Source of the DNA: Candidatus Eisenbacteria bacterium
Lineage (GTDB): Bacteria > Eisenbacteria > RBG-16-71-46 > CAIMUX01 > JAHJDP01
NCBI GenBank assembly: GCA_018831195.1
Contig: JAHJDP010000023.1
Location: 248,001 to 312,000, forward strand
Direction: 5' to 3'
DNA: 64,000 nt
Part shown: piece by piece, positions 16,786 to 24,701 of the stretch
Layout of the letters: every line of letters begins with the position of its first letter
How positions within the stretch are numbered: the first letter of the stretch is position 1
The notes under the pieces: model-generated
Database searches by the model: none
What the model saw: the letters and a program-made list of their open reading frames with translations, nothing else
Told to the model about the DNA's origin: nothing
Translations under genes and position numbers: made by a program

Positions 16786-18674
16786 GATTGAATCTCAGTC
16801 CTTTCCGCGCGTTCCAGTCCCTCATGGAACGTGAAGGAGACATGATAAACACCCTCATCGATGGAGCTGTGAATCGTGTATCCTGATTTGTGGAAAACGT
16901 GCAGCATGGCCTGGTTCGTCGCCAACACTTCCGCCACGAAGCCCGCAACACCTTTTGATTTTGCATGTTCGATGAGTCTCTTTAAAAGCAGGGTTCCAAT
17001 TCCCTTTCCTTGAAACTCATCGGAGACCATAAAAGCGCACTCGCCCATATTCGTCGCGGGATTAACTTCATATTGCCCCATGGCGATGATATGCTCATGG
17101 TCTTCTTCCTTCCTGACAACTGCAATGACATAATTGCTCTCGTAATCAACATTACAGTAGGTCTGCGCATCGCGGTGGCGGAAAGTCTGTAACTCTCCGT
17201 GGAACCGGAAATACTTGGTCTTCTTTGAGGCGGCATAGAAAAAGGCTCTGACCAATTTTTCATCAGTCGGCCTGATGGGACGGAATAGAAATTCCTCTTT
17301 TCCGATTCTCTTTGTCTTTTCAAGCTCTTGGGGATACCTCGCCGCGACATTCAACGACATCTGATCCTGATAGACATATTTGATCCGCTTGGCATGCGCC
17401 AACAATTCATCGCGGAATTTCGGATGGGCGATATTTATGAGAGATATTGCTCTTTCCCGTATGGTTTTGCCATGAAGATAAGCCACGCCATATTCCGTCA
17501 CAATATAATGCACGTCGCCGCGGGTCGTCACCACGCCGGCGCCCTCGCTGAGATGCGGAACGATACGGGAATGTTCGCCATCGTCTGTCGTCGAGGCTAT
17601 CGCGATGATCGGCTTTCCCCTCAACGAACGCGCCGTACCGCGCATAAAATCGGTTTGCCCGCCTAGACCGCTGTAGAAGTAATATCCAAGTGAGTCGGCG
17701 CAAACCTGCCCCCCCAGATCAATCTCCAAGGCGCTGTTGACCGCGACCATATTGTCGTGCTGGGCTATCACAAAGGGATCATTCACATAATCACTTGGAT
17801 GAAATTCGATGATAGGGTTGTTGTGAATGAAATTGTACAGCCTTTTTGTTCCCATGCAAAACGAAGCTATAATTTTCCCGGGATGAAGGCTTTTTCGGCG
17901 ATTGGTAATCGCCCCTTTTTCAAAGAGATCGAGAATCCCATCGCTGAACATTTCGGTGTGGACGCCAAGATCCTTCTTGTTTTCCAGACAAGCCAACACG
18001 GCGTTGGGTATCTCTCCGATTCCAACCTGGATTGTCGATCCATCATCAATCAGATCAGCGATGTAATGACCGATACGAAGCGATATATCGCTTGGCTTTG
18101 AGTAATCGATCTCTAAAAGGGGCTCATCATTCTCCACAAAATGGTGGATTTTGTCGACGTGGATAAAGCTGTCCCCAAGGACCCGTGGTGTCTGCTTGTT
18201 GACCTCGGCGACCACGATATCAGCGACTTGGGCGGCGGCTTTTACAATATCCACCGAGACACCGAGACTGCAGTAGCCGTGTTCATCCGGCGGGGTAACC
18301 TGAATCAGCGCCACATCGATCGGAACCGCCCCCGATTTGAACAGCTTTGGAAGAAGCGAAAGGAAAATGGGTGTGTAATCGGCCCGTCCCTCATTCACCG
18401 CTTCCCGGGTGTTGGGCCCAACGAAGAAGGCATTGTGGCGAAAAATATCGCTGTATTCCACATCCGTATGGGGCGCCACACCCAATGTCAGTGTATGCAG
18501 AATCTCAGTATCGGGGATATCGCCCGCCGCCGCGGCCAAGGCCCGGACCAGCGATTGCGGCTCCCCGCAACCTGTACCGATAAAAATCCGCTGCCCCGGT
18601 CTGACATATTTCATCGCCGCCCGGGCGGTCGTAATCTTAGCGTCATAGGCCTCTTTCCAGCGCTTTACCACCAT
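16782..18674 (-). CDS. Acetyl-CoA hydrolase/transferase fused to a GNAT acetyltransferase domain
   Basis: A 630-residue two-part protein. Residues 1 to ~445 belong to the acetyl-CoA hydrolase/acetate (4-hydroxybutyrate) CoA-transferase family; motifs include GTGCGEPQSLV near the start and the QVGIGEIPNAVL segment with the catalytic glutamate. Residues ~458-630 are a GNAT N-acetyltransferase domain with the acetyl-CoA loop QGKGIG. The ATG at 18674 has AAGGAGA at ideal spacing; the frame stays open to 18881 but the added residues are low-quality and would reach the divergent sbcD-like gene. It is translationally coupled to acuC by a 4-base overlap. The GNAT part could acetylate proteins such as Acs, with AcuC reversing it (inference). 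Confidence 0.88.
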   Translation of the reverse strand: MVVKRWKEAYDAKITTARAAMKYVRPGQRIFIGTGCGEPQSLVRALAAAAGDIPDTEILHTLTLGVAPHTDVEYSDIFRHNAFFVGPNTREAVNEGRADYTPIFLSLLPKLFKSGAVPIDVALIQVTPPDEHGYCSLGVSVDIVKAAAQVADIVVAEVNKQTPRVLGDSFIHVDKIHHFVENDEPLLEIDYSKPSDISLRIGHYIADLIDDGSTIQVGIGEIPNAVLACLENKKDLGVHTEMFSDGILDLFEKGAITNRRKSLHPGKIIASFCMGTKRLYNFIHNNPIIEFHPSDYVNDPFVIAQHDNMVAVNSALEIDLGGQVCADSLGYYFYSGLGGQTDFMRGTARSLRGKPIIAIASTTDDGEHSRIVPHLSEGAGVVTTRGDVHYIVTEYGVAYLHGKTIRERAISLINIAHPKFRDELLAHAKRIKYVYQDQMSLNVAARYPQELEKTKRIGKEEFLFRPIRPTDEKLVRAFFYAASKKTKYFRFHGELQTFRHRDAQTYCNVDYESNYVIAVVRKEEDHEHIIAMGQYEVNPATNMGECAFMVSDEFQGKGIGTLLLKRLIEHAKSKGVAGFVAEVLATNQAMLHVFHKSGYTIHSSIDEGVYHVSFTFHEGLERAERTEIQS

Positions 18675-18860
18675 GTTGAATCTCCTTCTATGCCAAAAAA
18701 ATTGAGCCTCCAGCGGGACTATAGCAAACCCGCCCGCAGGAGGCCACAAGGGGCTTTTTCGACCGCGTGACCGGTCGGCGAGACAAGGAGAGGACAAATC
18801 ACCCACCATGGAGTAGACTCTCCCAGAAGGGACTCGAGCAAGCATTGTGTGGAGAGAAGC

Positions 18861-20084
18861 ATGGGCAGAAAAATCCTTCATCTCGCCGATTTACACCTGG
18901 GATATAAGCCGCACACCCTTGGCGACGGCGCCGGATTGCATCAGCAGCAACGGGATACCCTGCTAACCCGCATTGTCTCATGGGTTCTCGAGGAGGCCCG
19001 CGATGAAGTGGGGCTTCTTCTGATCGTCGGCGATCTTTTTGAATCACCCCACCCCGCACCCGGGTTGGTGGAATCAGTGATCCGGGAACTCTCCCGGCTT
19101 GTGGCGGCCGGAATTCAGGTTATAACAATCCCGGGGAATCACGATGAGCTGACTTATACCGACGGCGTCTACCGGACTCATGCCGATCGCTGGCCCGGCC
19201 GGCTGGTCACCCACCCCCGTCCCCATGAAGTCATGGTTCTTGAGTGGGACAAGGTGGTTGTTGCCGTTCATTCCATGGCCTACATCCAAAGCGAATCTCC
19301 CGATTCCCCGGTTTTCCCACCCGTAAGCGGAAAGGATGTCTTTCACATTGCTGCGGTCCACGCCACACTGACCGATCGATTGGGCGGCTTCATCGCAGAG
19401 GGCGATCGCGCCCTCAAAGTTCGATTCGATGACCTGTCTCAAAAGGGATTCTCCTACGTTGCCTTGGGACACATCCATAACGGCCCCCTTGAATGGACTA
19501 CGGCGGGGGCCGCCGCAGCCTACGCGGGAGCGATCGAAGGGAAGTCCTACCATGATCCCGGCGGCGCCGGCCTGCTGCTCGTCGATCCCTCATCCCGCCC
19601 ACCGGTATTAGAACGCAGGCCGATCAACCGGCACATAATAAGGAATGGGATCATTTCTCTTCACGAGGTTCAGGATGAATCAGCCCTGGAACGGCGGATT
19701 TTAGAATGGGCGGGCCACAATCTTCAGGCCGAAAAGTATCCCCGGTTGACGGATTTTAAGGGAGAGGTCGACTTCAGTTCCATGGCGTTGCGCATCCGTC
19801 TCCAAGGTCATGCTGGATTCGTTCTCGATATCGAGCGGATTCAAGCCCGCCTGGCGCCTCGGTTTCTTGCCCTCGAGATCCGGGTTGAGGATCCGGCATG
19901 GGATCTGGGTGATTGGACCCGCTGGAAGAACGAAGAAACATTGAGAGGCGCCGTCGTTCGAACGGCGATGGAAAAAATCGGCGCGGCCGCGCATGAGGAG
20001 GAGCGGAGGTTCTTGACGGAGGCCGCCGCGGTGGCTCTGAGGGCTTTGCATGTGGCGACTCAAGAAGGAAATGTGACCCGATGA
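18861..20084 (+). CDS. SbcD/YhaO-like DNA repair exonuclease (metallophosphoesterase)
   Basis: A 407-residue Mre11/SbcD-family nuclease: HLADLHLGY (D-x-H), IVGDLFE (GD), IPGNHDE (GNHD), AAVHATL and ALGHIHNG (GHxH) are all present. It should process DNA ends together with the ATPase encoded next, whose ATG overlaps this stop codon (ATGA, 20081-20084). ATG 18861 is chosen because GGAGAG lies just upstream; a GTG at 18849 would add four residues. Given the membrane-hairpin ATPase partner, the pair is closer to Bacillus YhaO/YhaN than to classical SbcDC, though that is from memory of the family. Confidence 0.88.
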   Translation: MGRKILHLADLHLGYKPHTLGDGAGLHQQQRDTLLTRIVSWVLEEARDEVGLLLIVGDLFESPHPAPGLVESVIRELSRLVAAGIQVITIPGNHDELTYTDGVYRTHADRWPGRLVTHPRPHEVMVLEWDKVVVAVHSMAYIQSESPDSPVFPPVSGKDVFHIAAVHATLTDRLGGFIAEGDRALKVRFDDLSQKGFSYVALGHIHNGPLEWTTAGAAAAYAGAIEGKSYHDPGGAGLLLVDPSSRPPVLERRPINRHIIRNGIISLHEVQDESALERRILEWAGHNLQAEKYPRLTDFKGEVDFSSMALRIRLQGHAGFVLDIERIQARLAPRFLALEIRVEDPAWDLGDWTRWKNEETLRGAVVRTAMEKIGAAAHEEERRFLTEAAAVALRALHVATQEGNVTR

Positions 20085-23000
20085 AGAGGGTTACCTTTAC
20101 ATCTTTGAGGCTCGAGGGGTTTGGTGTATATAACCGCTCCACTCTCTTTTCATTCCCGCGGGGATTGGCGATCGATACCAGGCCTAATGAAATGGGAAAG
20201 TCCACCGTCCTCCATGGTATTCAAGCTGTTCTCTTCGGCCTGCCCCATACAAATGACGGCGAAAAATTCGGAACGGTACGATTTCAATCCTGGGCACCTT
20301 CCTCCACATTTTCGGGAACCCTTGAACTGGAAATCGACGGTAATCCCTATCGCATTCAAAGGGATTTCCAAACACATCAGACCCGGATCATCTGCCGGGG
20401 GAACGGACCGCCGCTTCTCTTCGAGGGCGAAGCCAATCCCATGGGCCGAACTCTTGGGATCCGCAGGTATAGGGAGATTCTGGGAGATTTGATTGCTGTA
20501 ACCGATGAGACTCTTTTTCAGAGTATCTTTTGTCTGCAGCAACCATTGCCCGACGAACGTCAAATTCCGCATGAGGTTCAGAGACTCATAACAGGAACAG
20601 GAGAAGCGGCGGGGGATCGTGTTCTCGCTCTGCTCTTTCAATGGTTCAAAGAAATAAGCCGGAAGACCGGTGAGACGGGGATCCATGAACCGGGCAAGCG
20701 TCCGACGGATCAGAGAACCGATGGACGATTGGACACGCTTCACGCCCGCTTGAGAGAATTGGAATCGGCCCGGGCGGAAGGCGAAGAGTGTTTCGCACAG
20801 CTCAAGGACCTGGAACAGAAGAGCCAGAAACTGAGAGAATCCGTCGGCCGCAATAGGGAACGACAGGGTGAAACTCAGGTCATCCTCGCAAAGATCGAGA
20901 GCTATAGAGAGAACAGCAAGGAACTTTCGCACCTCCGTGAACGAAGGGATCAACTGACGCGGGCCTTGCAGAGTTACGAAGAGAACGAAGTGAAGCGCCG
21001 GGAGTTACAAAGGGAGCTTGAGGATCGCTTCCCTCATTTGGCGGTTATACCTCCCGAACTGAAGAATGATTTCTCGCGGGCACTTGCGGCCCAGAGGAAG
21101 CTCCAGGAAGCGGAGGCGGAGTTGAAGCGACCTGGAGAGGAACTGGCCGCTATCCTGGTGGAGATTGAGGATGTCGGGCGCGAGCTGAGTGAGGAACCGG
21201 ACCTGGCCGGACGTCCCGATGATTTCTGGTCCGCCCTGCAAAGACGATCCGTCGTCAGAACACAGACCGGCTTGATCGGCAAGGAATTGAACTCACTTGC
21301 GGCCCGCTCGATCGAGCTCAAGCGGAAGCTAGAGCTCTTTCACAAATGGAACACCATCCCCAAACATCTTCCTTCGTTTCTGGAGGGGATTCATCGGGAA
21401 TCCGAAACATTGAAGGAAAGATGGATCCGCTGGCAGGAAAAGCTCGCCAATCAAGAAAGACTGAAATCGCAACTCGACCGCCGGCAGATCTTCACACAAC
21501 CACAGATACCGGAACCCGACGAAATTCTTTCCGCGGTGGCGACATGGGAACGCCTGGCGCAAGAGAGCCAAGCTGTCCTGGCGCAGGAAGAGATCGAGCA
21601 GCGCCGGGCCGGGCGGATAAGGTCATCCGCCAAGCGCATGGAAGTGCGCCGGCGGATTCTGGAAGGTGTCGGCGGGTCAGGGGCTGGAGTCATTGTCGGA
21701 TGGTTGATCTGGTTTACTAATCTTGTTCCGCCGTTGGTCGCCGTGGGGCTCGGTCTTATGGTGGCCTTTGCTATCACTACCATTTTGTGGCGCCTGCCGA
21801 CATCGCAGCAATCATTGATTGAAGCTTTGACAACGGCTTTGAGCGGCACACAAAAGCGCAAAGGAGAGATTGAAACAAAGATCTCTGAATTCAAATCCAG
21901 GTTCGAACCATTGATGAAGTCGCTTTCGCTCCCTTCAATCGACGGCGGCGGTTTAACGGCGCTTTCAAAAGACTTCATCGAGTGGCGGGCGGCCCAACAG
22001 GAATACCTAACGGCCGAATTGATCTGTCGTCAGGCGGAAATCGATCTCTTCGGCCCGCTCTCAAAGGAGGAAGAACCTGGATCTGCAGGCCAGACAAAAA
22101 CTCCTGAGGAACTTCCCGCTCCATTCCCTGACTTGGCGCTTCTCGCCCGATCTGTGGGAAATATAGAGTTTAAAAATGGCAGTGATCTCCTTTACTGGCT
22201 TTCCCAACAGGAAGAGGAAAATTGGCGGCGATGGATGGATGAAGCGGCGGAGCAAGCCGCGCTCCATAGGGAAATCGCGGATCTTGATGACAAGCAAACC
22301 CGTATCAAAGGAGATAAGACCCCAGGCGGCCTATCGTTTTTAGAAAAGGAGCTCGTCGATTTGAATGCCTCCTGCCGCCCCTGGGCGCTCGATGTTGATA
22401 TTAAGGCGATCGAGCCCCGATTGCGCGCCGTTCGTCAGGCGGAAGAGAGGCAACGCCGCCTACTGGCTCGGAAAAAAGAATTGGGAAACAGCATCGACAA
22501 TCTCAAAAATGACCTCAATCTGGTGAAGCTCGAATGGGAATCGTGGCGGATGAAACTCGCTCCCTATTTGGAATTGGCGGGAGGAGACCCTGAGCGACTG
22601 CAGCAGCAGCTGAATGATGCACAGGAACTCCATGCACAGATCCGGAGAGCTGAGCAGCTTCGTGATCAAGCATTGGCCATCCAAGAGGGGAACAACGATG
22701 ACCCCGAGTCACTTAAAAAAAACCGGGATAGATTAGTTGAACAATGGGATTTTCACCATAGAGCCATGCGGGATCTTGTGAAAGACAGCGATGCTCTCCG
22801 GGTATTTGAAGAACTCGAAGACGCGCAACAGAGAGATTCCTATCGTCAGGGATTAATGGATCAATTAATAGAGCTGGAGACCCATGCAAAAGCATTAGAG
22901 TCCGAATTTGACGATGTCCGGATTTCTTTGCGAAGCCTGAAACCAGAGGGATCGGTGCATCTGGCCCAAGCGGAATTGGAGATTCGTGAAACCCGCGGCG

Positions 23001-23470
23001 AACTCGAACACCTGGAGCAGCGGCGGGATACGATCCTGGAAGCCTGGCGTCTGATGTCAGATGCCGTTGAAGAGCTCCGCCGGAGTTTCGGTCCGGCCCT
23101 GGCGCAGGAAATTTCCCGTCTTTTTTTCCTGATTACACAAAAGGACGGGCGCCGGATCGATCTTTCCCCAAAACTGGAACTTGAAATCCTCGAAAATGAT
23201 CAGCCCTGCTCATCGGCGCAGTTGAGCCAAGGCGCCGGCGATCAGTTGACTTGGTCGGTGCGGCTGGCATTGGCTCAAAAAATCGGAGGGGATATCATCC
23301 TGCCGATTCTCATGGATGATCCTTTTGTCAATTTTGATTTCGAGCGTTTGACACGGGCCGGGGACGCCCTATCCCGGCTGTCACAAGAGCGGCAAATCCT
23401 CATCTGGACGAAAGATGAGCGCTTGCGGGCTTGGGGAGCTCCGATTCGAACCGAGCTTTCCCCTCTCTAA
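20081..23470 (+). CDS. SbcC/YhaN-like SMC-type ATPase with central membrane hairpin
   Basis: An 1129-residue Rad50/SbcC-type ATPase. The Walker A is RPNEMGKST (~34-42), long charged coiled coils follow, and the C-terminus carries the signature LSQGAGDQ (~1048) and Walker B ILPILMDDPF (~1073). Instead of the CxxC zinc hook at the coiled-coil apex, residues ~527-573 contain two hydrophobic segments (around VIVGWLIWFTNLVPPLVAVG and the next 20 residues), which suggests anchoring of the apex in the membrane. It is translationally coupled to the nuclease gene. The expected role is ATP-driven DNA end processing or repair; a membrane-tethered form is an interesting variant. The family is certain, the detailed function is not. 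Confidence 0.85.
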   Translation: MKRVTFTSLRLEGFGVYNRSTLFSFPRGLAIDTRPNEMGKSTVLHGIQAVLFGLPHTNDGEKFGTVRFQSWAPSSTFSGTLELEIDGNPYRIQRDFQTHQTRIICRGNGPPLLFEGEANPMGRTLGIRRYREILGDLIAVTDETLFQSIFCLQQPLPDERQIPHEVQRLITGTGEAAGDRVLALLFQWFKEISRKTGETGIHEPGKRPTDQRTDGRLDTLHARLRELESARAEGEECFAQLKDLEQKSQKLRESVGRNRERQGETQVILAKIESYRENSKELSHLRERRDQLTRALQSYEENEVKRRELQRELEDRFPHLAVIPPELKNDFSRALAAQRKLQEAEAELKRPGEELAAILVEIEDVGRELSEEPDLAGRPDDFWSALQRRSVVRTQTGLIGKELNSLAARSIELKRKLELFHKWNTIPKHLPSFLEGIHRESETLKERWIRWQEKLANQERLKSQLDRRQIFTQPQIPEPDEILSAVATWERLAQESQAVLAQEEIEQRRAGRIRSSAKRMEVRRRILEGVGGSGAGVIVGWLIWFTNLVPPLVAVGLGLMVAFAITTILWRLPTSQQSLIEALTTALSGTQKRKGEIETKISEFKSRFEPLMKSLSLPSIDGGGLTALSKDFIEWRAAQQEYLTAELICRQAEIDLFGPLSKEEEPGSAGQTKTPEELPAPFPDLALLARSVGNIEFKNGSDLLYWLSQQEEENWRRWMDEAAEQAALHREIADLDDKQTRIKGDKTPGGLSFLEKELVDLNASCRPWALDVDIKAIEPRLRAVRQAEERQRRLLARKKELGNSIDNLKNDLNLVKLEWESWRMKLAPYLELAGGDPERLQQQLNDAQELHAQIRRAEQLRDQALAIQEGNNDDPESLKKNRDRLVEQWDFHHRAMRDLVKDSDALRVFEELEDAQQRDSYRQGLMDQLIELETHAKALESEFDDVRISLRSLKPEGSVHLAQAELEIRETRGELEHLEQRRDTILEAWRLMSDAVEELRRSFGPALAQEISRLFFLITQKDGRRIDLSPKLELEILENDQPCSSAQLSQGAGDQLTWSVRLALAQKIGGDIILPILMDDPFVNFDFERLTRAGDALSRLSQERQILIWTKDERLRAWGAPIRTELSPL

Positions 23471-23581
23471 TCTCACCAACGTCCCCGCTAAAGCGGTCCT
23501 AAAACCTTGTCGATGTTTACTGGAGAGCCCGGATTCCGGGCCGGAATGAGGTGAATTCCCCGCGTCAACAGGCCCAACCAC

Positions 23582-24544
23582 ATGGGAGACAAGACATTGC
23601 ACGACTCTCACGCCAGGATGCCAAATGATGATTTCCCGCCGGAGCAAACCCGCGGCAGAGGGGAATCTTTAGGAGCAGACAGGAGAACCAAAGAAATCCG
23701 GGAAAAGATCCTATCCTCCGTGCAGTATATTGCGGCGATCCCTCCCGCGGCCTCCAAGGCTCTCGATATCTTGATGGATCCCGATGTCGATTTGCCGAAG
23801 GTGATTCCCTGCCTTGAATTCGATCCGGGTCTGACCTCGAATCTCTTACGGCTGGTCAACTCTCCCTACTTTGGATTTCAGAGAGATATAACATCAGTGC
23901 GGGAAGCCTGCATTCGTCTGGGGATCCGCAGGGTGCGCGACCTCGTTGTGGCGTCGGTTGTCGGTCCCATCGTGCGCCAATCGATAAAGGGTTACTCCCT
24001 TGAGTCCTGTGCTCTTTGGGAGCACAGCGTAGCGACGGCCATCGCGTCGGAAAAACTTTCCGGGGCGCTCGGTATCCAAATGCCATTCGCGACCTTTACA
24101 TCGGCCATATTGCATGATGTGGGAAAGATCGTCATGGGTACTTTTGTTGAAATCGGATCGGGTCCAATCATGAGGCTCTCCCGCGAACAGGGCCTCGATT
24201 TTAACAAAGCCGAGCAACAAATCCTGGGCACTGATCATGCGGAGGTAGGAGCGGCCCTATTGCATGAGTGGAGCTTCCCTCAAATCATTGTCGATGTCGT
24301 TCGCTGGCATCACGATCCGGAAGAAGCCCCTGAGCCATCCATATCTTTGGATATCGTTCACTGCGCCGACGGGATCGCCATCATGTCGGGTATAGGGATT
24401 GGACAAGATGGCCTGAGGTACAGAATCTCGGACGATGTCTCCAAGCGATTGGGGGTCTCAACAAAAATATATGAAAGAGTTATCTTCGAGACACTCACAA
24501 TGATGACCAAAATGAAGGACATTTTCTCATTGACATCTATCTAG
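23582..24544 (+). CDS. HDOD-domain signalling protein
   Basis: A 320-residue protein; from about residue 45 it matches the HDOD fold (IAAIPPAASKALDIL, LLRLVNSPYFGF, IRRVRDLVVASV, AILHDVGKIVMG, and a late VRWHHDPEEAP). HDOD proteins are catalytically altered relatives of HD phosphohydrolases involved in signal transduction, motility or DNA-damage responses. The HD pair (ILHDVGK) is kept here. The N-terminal 40 residues are charged and unstructured-looking, and no clear ribosome binding site precedes ATG 23582, so the start could be a later ATG (23618). It stands alone on this strand, ended by a good hairpin. Confidence 0.82.
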   Translation: MGDKTLHDSHARMPNDDFPPEQTRGRGESLGADRRTKEIREKILSSVQYIAAIPPAASKALDILMDPDVDLPKVIPCLEFDPGLTSNLLRLVNSPYFGFQRDITSVREACIRLGIRRVRDLVVASVVGPIVRQSIKGYSLESCALWEHSVATAIASEKLSGALGIQMPFATFTSAILHDVGKIVMGTFVEIGSGPIMRLSREQGLDFNKAEQQILGTDHAEVGAALLHEWSFPQIIVDVVRWHHDPEEAPEPSISLDIVHCADGIAIMSGIGIGQDGLRYRISDDVSKRLGVSTKIYERVIFETLTMMTKMKDIFSLTSI

Positions 24545-24572
24545 CGCACCTTTCTACATTCGATTCTTTCTG

Positions 24573-24600
24573 ATCGCTCCGTTCTTGCGACCGGAGCGAT
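24573..24600 (+). terminator. Rho-independent terminator after the HDOD gene
   Basis: A 9-bp stem ATCGCTCCG / CGGAGCGAT with a 10-base loop, followed by TTCCCTTT. It sits 28 bases after the stop codon, between convergent genes. Confidence 0.7.
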
Positions 24601-24701
24601 TTCCCTTTACCGGCTCCCGCGCACCCGGCCAGATGAGGCGATTTCACAAAGGTGGGACTCTTTTCAGGGAAAATGCCGGACTGGAAACATCGCTTGTGAT
24701 A

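Noticed and set aside
18700..18760. GG-N10-GC sequence upstream of the CoA-transferase gene as a sigma-54 site
   Set aside because: Spacing fits, but both elements match the consensus poorly outside the GG and GC.
18675..18881. N-terminal extension of the CoA-transferase-GNAT protein
   Set aside because: It would overlap the divergent sbcD-like gene and skip the ideal AAGGAGA/ATG at 18674.
23527..23541. GCCCGG-ATT-CCGGGC hairpin as terminator of the SbcC-like gene
   Set aside because: The loop is only three bases and no T-tract follows.
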